Assembly (NCBI RefSeq): GCF_003318275.1
Contig: NZ_QOCH01000003.1
Span: 408,532 to 472,531, forward strand
From: Marinobacter sp. F3R11
Lineage (GTDB): Bacteria > Pseudomonadota > Gammaproteobacteria > Pseudomonadales > Oleiphilaceae
Direction: 5' to 3'
DNA length: 64,000 bases
The notes below the pieces were generated by a model. It was not told where the DNA came from. It saw only the letters and a program-made list of their open reading frames with translations, and ran no database searches. Both the position numbers and the translations under genes were made by a program. This document shows, piece by piece, positions 42,484 to 51,955 of this stretch; position 1 is the first letter of the stretch, and each line of letters starts with the position of its first letter.

Positions 42484-42906
42484 ATGGCTATAAGCGTGCA
42501 TTGTGATGTAGTAAGTGCCGAAACAAAGATCTATTCCGGATTGGTGGAAATGCTGATCGCAGCGGGTTCTGAAGGTGACCTGGGTATCGCCCCGGGTCAC
42601 GCTCCCCTGCTGACTCAGCTTAAACCAGGTCCCATTCGGATCGTCAAGCAGGGCGGTGAGGAAGAAATTCTTTACGTGTCAGGCGGCTATCTGGAGGTTC
42701 AGCCCAATCTGATTACTTTGTTGGCGGATACGGCTATTCGTGCAAAGGATGTGGACGAAGCCGCAGCGATCGAGGCTCAGAAAGACGCCGAGAAAGCGCT
42801 TGCTAACCAAACCGGTGAATTCGAGTATGTCCGTGCCGCTGCAGAGTTGGCGGAGGCTGTTGCTCAGCTTCGCACCATTCAGCAGTTGCGTAACAAAATG
42901 CGCTAA
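42484..42906 (+). CDS. atpC: ATP synthase F1 subunit epsilon
   Basis: 140-residue regulatory rotor subunit: an N-terminal beta-sandwich ([34 protein letters not shown]) and a C-terminal helical hairpin that can inhibit ATP hydrolysis. It is the last gene of the atp operon and is followed by a T-run terminator. Confidence 0.97.
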   Translation: MAISVHCDVVSAETKIYSGLVEMLIAAGSEGDLGIAPGHAPLLTQLKPGPIRIVKQGGEEEILYVSGGYLEVQPNLITLLADTAIRAKDVDEAAAIEAQKDAEKALANQTGEFEYVRAAAELAEAVAQLRTIQQLRNKMR

Positions 42907-42938
42907 GCATTTTTATTTCGAGCTTACCGAATACGGAA

Positions 42939-43012
42939 GCCGCATCCTGAGTAGCAGAAAGACTGACGTTATGCGTCTGTTCTTCAGGCTTCGAAGGCTG
43001 CGGTTTTTTTTT
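42939..43012 (+). terminator. Terminator of the atp operon
   Basis: An extended, interrupted stem: CCGCA 42940-42944 with TGCGG 42999-43003, CCTGA 42946-42950 with TCAGG 42984-42988, and AGAC with GTCT inside. Nine T residues (43004-43012) follow. Confidence 0.55.
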
Positions 43013-43059
43013 GAGTCCGTACCTATAATCTTCAATCTTTTCAGGAGCCGGAAGTCGTT

Positions 43060-44427
43060 ATGAGCCCTTTACACGTTGTGATACTGGCCGCGGGTCAGGG
43101 GTCAAGAATGAAATCCGCCCTGCCCAAGGTACTGCATTCCGTGGCTGGCCGTCCGATGCTGCACCATGTGATTGCCACTGCCAGGCAACTGGGTGCCGAA
43201 AAGATCCATACGGTGATTGGCCACGGCGGAGACAAGGTTCGCGAAACAACCACCGACAGCCTGGTGAACTGGGTAGTGCAGGAGGAGCAGCTGGGAACAG
43301 GTCACGCTGTTGCTCAGGCCTTGCCCTGTCTTCCGGATGATGCGCGGGTTCTGGTTCTTTACGGCGATGTGCCGCTGACCCGGGCAGACACTCTGAAGGC
43401 GATGGTGGAGTCGCTGGATGACAAAACTCTGGGTTTGTTGACGGTCACCCTCGATAACCCGCAGGGTTATGGCCGCATCGTGCGCGATGCTAACGGCAAG
43501 GTGACGTCGATTGTCGAGCAAAAAGACGCCGATGCAGATCAGTTGTCTATCCGGGAAGTGAATACTGGCATACTCGCAATAACGGCAAAACACCTGAAGA
43601 GCTGGCTTCCGGCATTGTCCAATTCCAACGCCCAGGGCGAATACTACCTCACCGACATCATCGCCATGGCAGTTGAGCATAACCTGAAGATCTCGGTGTC
43701 CCAGCCAGATAACCCTTTTGAAGTTCAGGGGGTAAACAACCGCCTGCAACTGGCAGAACTTGAGCGCTGGGTACAGCGACGTGAAGCTGAACGTCTGATG
43801 ACAGAGGGCGCTACTCTGGCTGACCCGGCACGTATTGACGTGCGTGGTGAGCTGGTCATTGGCAATGATATCCTGATTGACGTGAATGTAGTCTTCGAAG
43901 GGAAGGTTAGCCTCGGAAACAATGTGTCTGTTGGACCAGGCTGTGTAATCCGGGATGCAGCGATTGCCGATGGCGTACAAATCAGCGCCCACAGTGTGAT
44001 TGACGGAGCGGTGATTGGCGCTAATGCCCAGATCGGCCCTTTTGCCCGAATACGCCCGGGCACTGAACTTGCCGCAAACACCAAGGTAGGAAACTTTGTG
44101 GAGACCAAAAAAGCGTTGGTGGGAGAGGGAAGCAAGATCAACCACCTGAGCTACGTCGGCGATGCCTCTCTTGGACGTAATGTAAATGTAGGTGCAGGAA
44201 CCATTACCTGTAACTATGATGGGGTCAATAAATTCAAGACCGAGATTGGCGATGAAGTTTTTGTGGGTTCCAATACCTCGCTGGTAGCACCGGTCCATAT
44301 TGGTGCCGGAGCGACTATTGGAGCAGGTTCCACTGTAACCCGGAACGTCGACGACAATGAGTTGGCTGTGGCACGCGGTCCCCAGCGCAATATCAAGGGC
44401 TGGAAACGCCCCCAAAAATCTGATTAA
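43060..44427 (+). CDS. glmU: Bifunctional GlmU: N-acetylglucosamine-1-P uridyltransferase / glucosamine-1-P acetyltransferase
   Basis: Makes UDP-GlcNAc, the precursor of peptidoglycan and lipid A. The 455-residue protein has the N-terminal pyrophosphorylase motif [29 protein letters not shown] and YGDVPL. The C-terminal left-handed beta-helix of hexapeptide repeats includes [21 protein letters not shown]. It sits between the atp operon and glmS, as in many gammaproteobacteria, and lies 27 bases from glmS. Confidence 0.97.
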   Translation: MSPLHVVILAAGQGSRMKSALPKVLHSVAGRPMLHHVIATARQLGAEKIHTVIGHGGDKVRETTTDSLVNWVVQEEQLGTGHAVAQALPCLPDDARVLVLYGDVPLTRADTLKAMVESLDDKTLGLLTVTLDNPQGYGRIVRDANGKVTSIVEQKDADADQLSIREVNTGILAITAKHLKSWLPALSNSNAQGEYYLTDIIAMAVEHNLKISVSQPDNPFEVQGVNNRLQLAELERWVQRREAERLMTEGATLADPARIDVRGELVIGNDILIDVNVVFEGKVSLGNNVSVGPGCVIRDAAIADGVQISAHSVIDGAVIGANAQIGPFARIRPGTELAANTKVGNFVETKKALVGEGSKINHLSYVGDASLGRNVNVGAGTITCNYDGVNKFKTEIGDEVFVGSNTSLVAPVHIGAGATIGAGSTVTRNVDDNELAVARGPQRNIKGWKRPQKSD

Positions 44428-44454
44428 ACGATTATTTGAACAGGTGAAAGTAAC

Positions 44455-46287
44455 ATGTGTGGCATCGTAGGTGCGGTTTCGGAACGGGACGTTCAGGGTA
44501 TTCTTCTGGAGGGACTGCGCCGCCTGGAGTACCGGGGATATGATTCTGCCGGTATGGCAGTTCTGGACGGTGCCCGAGTAGTGCAGCGTGCCAGGGAAGT
44601 TGGCAAGGTAGCCTCTCTGGCTGCAGCCATCGAAGCCAGCCCGCTTACCGGACATGTAGGTATTGCTCATACGCGTTGGGCAACCCATGGTGAACCATCA
44701 CAGCTGAATGCTCACCCGCACATGTCTGGTGACCGTCTGGCTATTGTCCATAACGGCATCATTGAAAACTATCAGGACCTGCGTGACGAGCTGAAAGCCG
44801 ATGGCTTTGAGTTTACCTCTCAGACTGATACCGAAGTTGTTGTCCACCTGATCCAAAAGAACTACCGCGAGCTGGGCAGGCTTTATGATGCAGTGAAGGC
44901 CTCAATCGCCCGTCTGCGGGGGGCCTATGCTCTTGCGGTTGTGCATGCCGACGAGCCGGACCATGTAGTGGTATGTCGTGAGGGCAGCCCACTGGTGGTC
45001 GGTGTGGGTATTGGCGAGAATTTTATTGCATCGGACCAGCTTGCCCTGCTGCCCGTAACCGACCGGTTCATGTTTCTGGAAGAGGGCGATCTTGCCGATA
45101 TTCACCGCGATCACATTGAAGTTCATAATCGTGACGGTGAGTTGGCAGAGCGCAGTATCACACGCTTTGAGCACAGTGCAGACTCTGCAGACAAAGGCGA
45201 ATATCGGCACTTCATGCTCAAAGAGATTAACGAGCAGCCCAGAGTGATCAAGGCCACCATGGAAGGCCGTGTGACAGAATCGAGTGTACTGGAGCAAGCA
45301 CTTGGAACTGCGGCTGGCAAACTTCTTGAAGATGTTCGCCACGTACAGATCATTGCCTGTGGTACCAGTTATCACGCTGGTATGGTTGCCCGCTACTGGA
45401 TTGAAGATCTGGCTGGCGTGCCTTGCTCTGTTGAGGTGGCCTCTGAGTTCCGCTACCGCAAACACGTTATCCAGAAAGACACCCTGTTCCTGTGTATTTC
45501 CCAGTCCGGTGAGACCGCCGATACGCTGGCCGCGTTGCGTCAGGCCAAAAAGGCTGGCTTCCGTGCCGCGCTGGCAATCTGCAATGTACCGGGGAGTTCG
45601 CTGGTACGGGAATCCGACCTGGTTATCATGACTCAGGCCGGTCCGGAAATTGGCGTTGCATCGACCAAAGCCTTCACTACACAACTTGTCGCTTTGCTTA
45701 TTTTTACCCTGGCGCTGGCTCGCCACAATGGCCTGAGTGAAGAGCGGGAAGCGGATATTGTCAAAGCCTTGCACCTGGTGCCTGGCCAGGTCAGTGATGT
45801 ACTGGCACTGGATGGCGAGATTGCCGAAATATCCAAGCGGTTTATGGATAAATACCATGCACTGTTCCTTGGCCGGGGCTCGCAATTCCCGGTGGCCATG
45901 GAAGGTGCTCTGAAGCTCAAAGAGATTTCCTACATTCATGCCGAAGCCTACCCGGCCGGTGAACTGAAGCATGGCCCGCTTGCATTGGTCGACAGTGAAA
46001 TGCCTGTTATTACGGTTGCACCCAATAACAATATGGCTGAGAAGCTGAAATCCAACATGGAGGAAGTGCGTGCCCGTGGCGGTGAGCTGTTTGTGTTTGC
46101 TGATCGCTCAGCGGATATCACGCCGGAAGATAACATCCATGTGGTGCAGCTTCCCGAAGTTCACGAAATCACCGCGCCAATTGTGTACACGGTTCCATTG
46201 CAGTTGCTGTCTTATCATGTTGCCGTGCTGAAGGGGACGGACGTGGATCAGCCGAGGAACCTGGCGAAAAGTGTAACGGTTGAGTGA
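44455..46287 (+). CDS. glmS: Glutamine-fructose-6-phosphate aminotransferase (isomerising)
   Basis: Forms glucosamine-6-phosphate from fructose-6-phosphate and glutamine, the first step to UDP-GlcNAc. At 610 residues it has full length. The N-terminal glutaminase nucleophile is C2 ([12 protein letters not shown]), with [11 protein letters not shown] and [11 protein letters not shown]. Two SIS sugar-isomerase domains follow ([26 protein letters not shown]), with the C-terminal [13 protein letters not shown]. The 3' end of glmS is the TnsD recognition sequence of Tn7-type transposons, and a Tn7-type end is found 25 bp past the stop. Confidence 0.98.
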   Translation: MCGIVGAVSERDVQGILLEGLRRLEYRGYDSAGMAVLDGARVVQRAREVGKVASLAAAIEASPLTGHVGIAHTRWATHGEPSQLNAHPHMSGDRLAIVHNGIIENYQDLRDELKADGFEFTSQTDTEVVVHLIQKNYRELGRLYDAVKASIARLRGAYALAVVHADEPDHVVVCREGSPLVVGVGIGENFIASDQLALLPVTDRFMFLEEGDLADIHRDHIEVHNRDGELAERSITRFEHSADSADKGEYRHFMLKEINEQPRVIKATMEGRVTESSVLEQALGTAAGKLLEDVRHVQIIACGTSYHAGMVARYWIEDLAGVPCSVEVASEFRYRKHVIQKDTLFLCISQSGETADTLAALRQAKKAGFRAALAICNVPGSSLVRESDLVIMTQAGPEIGVASTKAFTTQLVALLIFTLALARHNGLSEEREADIVKALHLVPGQVSDVLALDGEIAEISKRFMDKYHALFLGRGSQFPVAMEGALKLKEISYIHAEAYPAGELKHGPLALVDSEMPVITVAPNNNMAEKLKSNMEEVRARGGELFVFADRSADITPEDNIHVVQLPEVHEITAPIVYTVPLQLLSYHVAVLKGTDVDQPRNLAKSVTVE

Positions 46288-46348
46288 TCACAGAGGTCAG
46301 CCGGGGCCGGGTGTGGGATGGTGATAAAGTTGGTAACTATCAGTCGAT

Positions 46349-46726
46349 GTGGCAAAGTCAGGCTATCCTCCAGGGGGGCGCTCGCACCGAGTGATGGGCC
46401 ACCTGACAGGACGAACTCATCATTTCTTCTCTGATACAGAGTTAGCCGCGTTCCTGCTACTTGAATGGAACCCGGATGTCACCGACATCCGTGAACAGTT
46501 TCCTCTCCGAATAGAAGACACCCTCTCAGTGGCCGAGCAAGCCAATATTCGCCACCCCGAAGCAGGCGGATACCATCAGATCATGTCCAGCGATTTTGTG
46601 GTTGACCATTCCTATTCACTGGAGCCAGGCACATCGCTGGCAAAATTACGGGCGCTGGCAGCTTTAAGGGCATTGACGTTTGATATATCCATTCCCTGGA
46701 TCAAGCTGGTAGCACAAGACCTATAG
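46349..46726 (+). pseudogene. tnsA: Decayed Tn7-type TnsA endonuclease
   Basis: 125-codon frame that matches Tn7 TnsA (273 residues) in blocks: GRSHRVMGHLTGRTHH, SDTELAAFLLLEW, DIREQFPL, IRHPEAGGYHQIMSSDF. About 35 N-terminal residues are missing. The catalytic residues equivalent to E63 (SDTE) and D114 (MSSD) remain, but the Q130-V-K132 motif has been lost in an internal deletion. The following LAKLRALAALR...IPWIKLVAQDL corresponds to the stretch after the active site, then the frame ends about 100 residues early. It cannot be an active nuclease. It begins 37 bases inside the transposon end. Confidence 0.8.
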
Positions 46727-46760
46727 GCGGTTGAGGACATCGCGCTGTTAAGGGCAAGTT

Positions 46761-46961
46761 ATGCTGCGAATCAATGATGTCTTCCAGTTGCAGCAGGAAC
46801 GGCATCGCATATTGGCATTGGCGGGCCAACACGCTATCTGGATAAATATTGACTCAGGGTCAGCCTTGTTGAATATCGGTCACACAAGAGTCAATAATTC
46901 TGGCCCCATTGATTCGAGTGTTAAGGTGCAAACATGGTGGCTTGGGCTCAGTATTATTTAG
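46761..46961 (+). pseudogene. tnsB: Decayed N-terminus of Tn7-type TnsB transposase
   Basis: The frame opens MLRINDVFQLQQERHRILAL and GQHAIWINID, which parallels the beginning of TnsB (M-x-x-INEV...RILAI...VVW). Only about 38 residues resemble TnsB; the rest of the roughly 700-residue transposase, including the DDE core, is gone. The position directly after tnsA supports the reading. Confidence 0.6.
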
Positions 46962-46986
46962 ATATATAAGATACTTTAAAGTGATT

Positions 46987-47277
46987 ATGAATGAACAAGA
47001 GCAGGCTTTTTTTAAAAACATTACAAGCAAAGTATCGGAAATCCGCCTTGCGAACTACGACCTTGCCGTATTGATTGGTGCCATGAATACTGAACACTGT
47101 TTTCGTCTGATCGATACAGTGGGTGCAGGTCACTCCCCGGACTCAATACTCCGAATCCATATAAAAAAATACCCCGGACACTGTCCGGGGTATTTTCCTG
47201 CCCACTGTAGACGCTGGTCTCTACAAAGCCTCTACATGCGCACTTCTACCTTTTTCGCATGGGGAATCAGTAGATAA
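46987..47277 (+). pseudogene. Short ORF of unknown origin, probably truncated
   Basis: Up to 96 codons beginning MNEQEQAFFKNITSKVSEIR and LANYDLAVLIGAMNTEHCFRLIDTV. I do not recognise the family. From about residue 60 the frame runs through the terminator hairpin at 47163-47196 and into the 3' end of the convergent lipoprotein gene. The genuine coding part therefore probably ended before that, and the gene looks broken. It lies in the debris behind the Tn7-like remnant and may be transposon cargo. Confidence 0.3.
47163..47196. terminator. Bidirectional terminator
   Basis: A 13-bp stem (47166-47178 with 47184-47196) and loop CACTG, with an A-run to the left and TTTT at the right edge. On the minus strand the run of seven U makes it a good end for the lipoprotein gene. 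Confidence 0.8.
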
Positions 47278-48829
47278 CGCTGCTACCCGATCCGGCGATA
47301 TCCTTCAGGATAACCGTGCCCTCTTCCGAGCCATCGGACACCCAGGGCTCCTGGCCTGAACTGCCATCATTCGCAACGAACAGGTACTTGCTGCCCAGAT
47401 CGCCATTCACGGTGGGCGGCACCTGATACAGGTCCAGTAACAGCGGGAAAGGCTCCGAGCCTGCGCCCGCCGCTGTATCATTAATATCCTTCACCAGCTC
47501 TGTTCCCTGGGAGGTGCCATCGGTCTTCCACAGTTCGGTACCGAAATCAGAGCCACCGGTGCCTTCGGTCTCCGCCGCAAAGAACACGGTACCGTTAACC
47601 TCCACCATGGACCAGGCTTGAACATCAGAGAAGGAATAATCTCCCGTGCTACGCACGGCCGGATCAATTTCTGCAGTGCCACTGGTGTTATCGATGCGCA
47701 GAAGATACGGGGTTAACCCGGCTTGCTCCACGTACATAAATACACCCAGTGAGGTGCCGACCAGATCTTCGTCATAAGGCTTGTTGGCTTCGCTGGCGGT
47801 CAGGTTGGTCACCGTGCTGCCGTCATACTCGAAGATATTCAGGTCTGTGCTGTTGGTTCCCTTATCCGCAACGAAATAGACCTTATCGTTGCTGATCACC
47901 ACATTCTGAGTGATATCAAGCTGTACCGTGCTGCCACCATCATCAAAGACAATTTCCTCAATATTGCCATCTTGATCCAGCTCGTAGAGGCGCGTTTTAT
48001 AATCTGATGAATCTTTATACCCGGTAAACAGTAACTTGCCGTTGTAACCCAACCAATCACTGTCATAAATATCATGCGGGTATGTCGACAGCGGGCTGCC
48101 AGCGGGGGCGGCGCCAGCCTCGGTAGCGACTTTCACGGTCCCAGCCGCCGTACCATCGGTGAAGTAGACATCGTTATTGCTGGCAGATTCATCAAAGAAG
48201 AACAAGCCGCCATCCACCGCGGTCAGAGACTCAGGGCCGCCATTACCAACCATCGTCGTCAGTACTTGGTGAGCATCGGAAGCAGGATCGAAAACCACCA
48301 GCTCGCGGTCCACACCACTGGCATCATCCACCACCGCATTCATAAACAACTTCCCTGCTGCCGGCACCATATTATGCGGCTGGGCACTGCCATTGGCGTA
48401 GATGTCCGCCACACGCTCGGTGCCCGCACCGGTGCCGTCGGTGGCCCACAGCTCTACATCACCGTTGCTGTCCTTGCCTGCAAAGTAGAACGTGCCGTCC
48501 AGTTCCGCCATGTAGCCGCTGCCGAAGCGACCCACTTCAAAACCGTTGTTATTGTCATCAACGATCTTGACGGTACCGGAGGCAGTGCCGTCGGTTTTAT
48601 ACAGGTACTCAACAAACGCTTCAGCCTGAGCACTGACATTGTAAGAGCGGATAGCGACAACCGGGCTACTGCTGCCAGCAGCGGGAAACACCACGAAGCT
48701 ATTTCCAGTTTCTGTCACTGTGGTGCCAGTTTCTCCTGTGTTTGACTCGGAGGAACCTCCGCCACATGCTGTCATCATGGTCGCTACCGCAATGGCTGCT
48801 CCCAGTTTGGAAAGTTGTTTCTTGTTCAT
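47267..48829 (-). CDS. ELWxxDGT-repeat lipoprotein
   Basis: 520-residue probable outer-membrane or surface lipoprotein. Signal sequence MNKKQLSKLGAAIAVATMM with lipobox MTAC (Cys at about 21), then a Gly/Ser/Thr-rich linker. The body is built from repeats of the ELWxTDGTxxGT type, for example LYKTDGTASGTVKI, ELWATDGTGAGTERV, VYFTDGTAAGTVKV, ELWKTDGTSQGTELV and PWVSDGSEEGTVIL, alternating with FYFAG/FFAAE strands, which suggests a beta-propeller. Function unknown. ATG 48829 is chosen because it begins the signal peptide; the open frame continues to 49054. It is divergent from the histidine kinase gene. Confidence 0.8.
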   Translation of the reverse strand: MNKKQLSKLGAAIAVATMMTACGGGSSESNTGETGTTVTETGNSFVVFPAAGSSSPVVAIRSYNVSAQAEAFVEYLYKTDGTASGTVKIVDDNNNGFEVGRFGSGYMAELDGTFYFAGKDSNGDVELWATDGTGAGTERVADIYANGSAQPHNMVPAAGKLFMNAVVDDASGVDRELVVFDPASDAHQVLTTMVGNGGPESLTAVDGGLFFFDESASNNDVYFTDGTAAGTVKVATEAGAAPAGSPLSTYPHDIYDSDWLGYNGKLLFTGYKDSSDYKTRLYELDQDGNIEEIVFDDGGSTVQLDITQNVVISNDKVYFVADKGTNSTDLNIFEYDGSTVTNLTASEANKPYDEDLVGTSLGVFMYVEQAGLTPYLLRIDNTSGTAEIDPAVRSTGDYSFSDVQAWSMVEVNGTVFFAAETEGTGGSDFGTELWKTDGTSQGTELVKDINDTAAGAGSEPFPLLLDLYQVPPTVNGDLGSKYLFVANDGSSGQEPWVSDGSEEGTVILKDIAGSGSSVIY

Positions 48830-48991
48830 CACGTATACCCCGACTGTCATGATTGTCCCTGATAAGGATTCATTAGAGCACCGGAGCAAATTTGTTTTCT
48901 TCACCCTGATGGGTGAATTCCGTCGGAAATCACTTACAGGTGAACAGAATCGGGCTAGACTGAGCACATTTATTTTGCCTGTGCGCCAAAC

Positions 48992-50731
48992 ATGCCAAAA
49001 CCCATTCGACATGCGATGACAGATAATCGCGAACGCATTCTTCAGGAGCGCCACAACCTGCTCATGAATGAGGTTGGGTCTCGCATGATCCTGTCATTCT
49101 GCATCGCCGCGGCGCTTCCCCTTTTCTTTATGGATATGCTCAGGGAACCCTCTTTTTTTGGCTGGTATGCGTTACTCCTTTGCGTCGGAATACAGTCCTT
49201 TGCAATTACCCGTTTTTATAACGGGAACAGGGATCAGGAATCACAGAAAACCGAAAAATGGCACCGGATAAATCTTTATCTGGCCCTGATCTGGGCCATC
49301 CTTTGGTCTGCGTTTCCTTATCTTTTCCTTCAGGGCACCAGCCCTGTCATCTTGCTGACCTGCCTGGTGCTCCTATCCATGGCCACTTCTGTGCCTTCTG
49401 TTTCCATGGCTGTTTACCCGGATATTTTTATCAGCTTTATCACCCCGGTTTTTCTGGCCTGGCTGGCTTTCATCCTGATTTTTGTTCCGGAATCACCCCT
49501 TATTATCAAGGTCATACCTATTGCCAACCTGCTCTCCATGGTTCTGTTCAGCCTTTACGTTCATAAATCCCAGATCAACACCATTGCCTTGCGAATTGAA
49601 GCGGAGCAGGCCAGCGAACTCGCCCACCAAGCCAGTGACAGTAAAACCCGTTTTCTCGCTGCCGCCAGCCACGATCTGCGCCAGCCTTTGCAGGCCGCCA
49701 CCCTGTATTCCGCCATGCTCAAGAACAACCCGGAACCCCAGCCGGATATTGTTCGCAAGCTGGATAGTGCCATTGCCTCGTGCAATGAACTGCTTGGACA
49801 TTTGTTAATGCTCTCACGGCTTCAGTCCCAGCGGCTAAAACCCCGTAAACGGATCATTAACCTTGCCGAAACACTGCAACCCGTCATCGACGAAATCACC
49901 CCCCAGGCCCGTGCCAAAGGGCTGACCTTGGAAATGAATAACCTGGCTGACCAGCACATTTTTACAGATGCGGTCATGTTCACCCGTATCGTCCGTAACC
50001 TGCTCAGCAACGCCCTCAAATACACACTCCGAGGGCAGATTCGCCTCAGTGCACGACAGGAAGGGACTCAGCTGCTACTGGATATCAGCGACACAGGTAT
50101 CGGTATCGACGAAGCCTATCAGTCCGAGGTGTTCGAGGAGTTTATGCAGATTGACAATGATCACAGCTCCATCCAGAACGGCCTGGGGCTGGGGCTGGCC
50201 ATCGTCAGTAAACTTGCAGCCCTGTGTGATATCCCTGTAAACATGCAGTCACGCAAGGGGGCAGGAACAACATTTACCCTGTCATTGGCTGCTGCCGAAA
50301 TCCACCAGCCTCAGCCTGCCGACAATCTGGCCCAGCACCTGCCACTGTTCGAAACAGTCACAGTGCTATTGATTGATGATGACAAGGACATCACCGAAGC
50401 ACTTGCCGGTTTGCTGGAGAGCCGGGGTGCCACAGTCTCAGCTCACAACTCACTGGAATCGGCTCTTCAGGCACTGAAAGAGAGAGGCATGCCGCCTTCG
50501 GTAGTGATTACCGATGATCAGATAGGATCGGGCACCAATGCAGGAAATGTGATCGAAGCGGTCACTGCCCTGTTTCGCCAGCCAGTTCCAACACTGATTA
50601 TTACAGGCAATACCACCCCTGAATTTATCCAGGCACTACCGGATGATATTGATGTGCTGTTCAAACCTGTGGCCGCCGACACACTGACGGCAAAATTGGC
50701 GGAAATGCTGTCGCTGCGGGGAGCCGCCTAA
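48992..50731 (+). CDS. Hybrid sensor histidine kinase
   Basis: 579-residue inner-membrane kinase. Five or six hydrophobic helices fill residues 30-190. Then come the HisKA domain with AAASHDLRQPLQA (H227), the HATPase domain with N-box RNLLSNALKYT, DTGIG (367-371) and GLGLGL, and a C-terminal receiver (about 455-575) with acidic pocket LIDDDKD and phosphoacceptor D508 in VVITDDQ. It is likely to pass phosphate to the LuxR-type regulator encoded tail to tail with it, whose stop overlaps its own by 4 bases. The signal is unknown. Start 48992 or 49016; neither has a clear ribosome-binding site. Confidence 0.88.
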   Translation: MPKPIRHAMTDNRERILQERHNLLMNEVGSRMILSFCIAAALPLFFMDMLREPSFFGWYALLLCVGIQSFAITRFYNGNRDQESQKTEKWHRINLYLALIWAILWSAFPYLFLQGTSPVILLTCLVLLSMATSVPSVSMAVYPDIFISFITPVFLAWLAFILIFVPESPLIIKVIPIANLLSMVLFSLYVHKSQINTIALRIEAEQASELAHQASDSKTRFLAAASHDLRQPLQAATLYSAMLKNNPEPQPDIVRKLDSAIASCNELLGHLLMLSRLQSQRLKPRKRIINLAETLQPVIDEITPQARAKGLTLEMNNLADQHIFTDAVMFTRIVRNLLSNALKYTLRGQIRLSARQEGTQLLLDISDTGIGIDEAYQSEVFEEFMQIDNDHSSIQNGLGLGLAIVSKLAALCDIPVNMQSRKGAGTTFTLSLAAAEIHQPQPADNLAQHLPLFETVTVLLIDDDKDITEALAGLLESRGATVSAHNSLESALQALKERGMPPSVVITDDQIGSGTNAGNVIEAVTALFRQPVPTLIITGNTTPEFIQALPDDIDVLFKPVAADTLTAKLAEMLSLRGAA

Positions 50732-51339
50732 AGCAGCCCCAGATTGCGGGCTTTTGCTATACAGGCGGTACGATTGGCGACCTCCAATTTTTCGTACAGA
50801 AGCCGCAAATGGGTTTTTACCGTGTTGAGACTCACAAACAACTGGCGGGCAATTTCCTTGTTACTGTGACCTTCCTGAATCATCACCAGAATCGCCAGCT
50901 GCTGGCGGGTCAGGGTAAGCGCTTCTTCTGGAGTGGAGCCGGACATCAGGCGGAAGGACTCTGAGAAATAGCTTCGGCCAGCCATTACCTCACTAATGGC
51001 AAACAGGATCTGGTCCACAGATTCACTTTTGTCTACAAAACCGTTGACTTTCAGTTGCAGCGCACGGCGAACCGTAACCTCCGTGGCAGAGCCTGAACAC
51101 ACCAGCACCTGAGCATTGCCCATCAATCCCCCAATCAGATGCCACAGGCTCAGGCCATCAAGCTGCGGCATGGCCTGATCAAGGATCACCAGATCATATC
51201 CTCGCAATAAAGGCCGATTGTCCAGCAACCACCCGGGCTGGTGACAGGTGTCAATAATCGCATCAGCATAGGTGTTCTTTAACGTGATAGTTAAAGCATC
51301 AGCGAATAGTTGGTGGTCATCCACAATTAAAATTTTCAA
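50728..51339 (-). CDS. NarL/LuxR-family response regulator
   Basis: 203-residue two-component regulator: receiver domain with MKILIVDDHQLFADAL, phosphoacceptor D54 in VILDQAMPQLDG, and a C-terminal LuxR helix-turn-helix (LTRQQLAILVMIQEGHSNKEIARQLFVSLNTVKTH, read in parts, about 142-190). It converges on the hybrid kinase gene with a 4-base stop overlap, so the two share no transcript but very probably form one pathway. Targets unknown. Confidence 0.88.
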   Translation of the reverse strand: MKILIVDDHQLFADALTITLKNTYADAIIDTCHQPGWLLDNRPLLRGYDLVILDQAMPQLDGLSLWHLIGGLMGNAQVLVCSGSATEVTVRRALQLKVNGFVDKSESVDQILFAISEVMAGRSYFSESFRLMSGSTPEEALTLTRQQLAILVMIQEGHSNKEIARQLFVSLNTVKTHLRLLYEKLEVANRTACIAKARNLGLL

Positions 51340-51585
51340 ACATACTACCTTGGGAAGGTCTGGCTAACAGCCAAGTTTCACCGGCATAAGCCGGCAATAA
51401 ATCGAAAATTCAGGAGGTTTATCCAGAGTCTCCCTTGCTACAAGAATAAATATTCCGCTTCCTAATCATAAGACTAACAAACGGAAAAATATATTTTCTA
51501 GCGCGGAAATCCAAGTACCCTGCTGCAACTTAAACCTGTCGGCCCCACCAGATTCTGGCCAAGGTGGACAGCCTGCTGGCTGAAA
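51340..51585. other. Intergenic stretch upstream of the response regulator and IS66 fragment
   Basis: The promoter region of the minus-strand regulator should lie here; 51425-51520 is AT-rich. In 51541-51590 a broken frame reads HQILAKVDSLLAEIES, possibly more IS66 debris. No intact gene is seen. Confidence 0.4.
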
Positions 51586-51792
51586 TTGAAAGCCCACTAC
51601 AAGCATTTAGGGCAGCACTCAGAACTGTTCGATCGTGTCGAGACCAAGGACCGGGCATTGCTGCGCAGCAATGCCATCATCGAGAAGCTGACCCACGAAG
51701 TGGCCATTCTCAAGCGCCACAAGTACGCTCGGCATAGCGAGCCGTTGGATGCGGTTGAGGAAAACCTTAAAATACTGTCCGGGATTAGTTGA
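51586..51792 (+). pseudogene. IS66-family transposase (TnpC) fragment
   Basis: 68 codons containing ETKDRALLRSNAIIEKLTHEV and AILKRHKYARHSEPLDAVEE. This is the N-terminal coiled coil and the LKRHxFGRRSE-type motif of IS66 TnpC (about 500 residues). The zinc finger, DDE core and C-terminus are missing, and neither tnpA/tnpB nor terminal repeats are found. It is a residue of a lost insertion. Confidence 0.65.
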
Positions 51793-51955
51793 CCACTACA
51801 GTTATGGCCAACTTCTGTTGGGAGGTAAGCCTCCGAGTCCTATATTGGGGAGTTCGGGATTGCAGTGCCAGCCAGCCCTGCTGGTGAAGCTACCTACAAG
51901 ACGACGGATCCGGATTCCCTGCCTAAACGGTCACCTGTTTGATTCCGTTTTGGAG
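51793..51955. other. Non-coding stretch downstream of the IS66 fragment
   Basis: Contains a small hairpin (GGAGG TAAG CCTCC near 51830) and no recognisable gene. It separates the IS debris from the zinc-starvation island. Confidence 0.4.

Larger units (their letters stand above)
46312..46961 (+). mobile_element. Remnant of a Tn7-like transposon at attTn7
   Basis: Starts 25 bp past the glmS stop with TGTGGG and continues with ATAAAGTTGGTAACT, which resembles the terminal TnsB-binding sequence of Tn7 (TGTGGGCGGACA... AGTTGGGAACT). Decayed tnsA and tnsB follow, reading away from glmS, as expected when the right end faces glmS. The opposite end, the target duplication partner (CCGGG at 46307-46311) and tnsC-E were not found in the window. 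Confidence 0.8.

Noticed and set aside
43102-44688. 528-codon minus-strand open frame opposite glmU
   Set aside because: No recognisable protein content; it is the antisense shadow of a highly conserved gene with biased codon use.
44902-45972. 356-codon minus-strand frame opposite glmS
   Set aside because: Antisense shadow, no ribosome-binding site or family resemblance.
48445-48450. CCCACA as the missing left end of the Tn7-like element
   Set aside because: Lies inside the intact lipoprotein gene and is not followed by the CCGGG expected from the target duplication.
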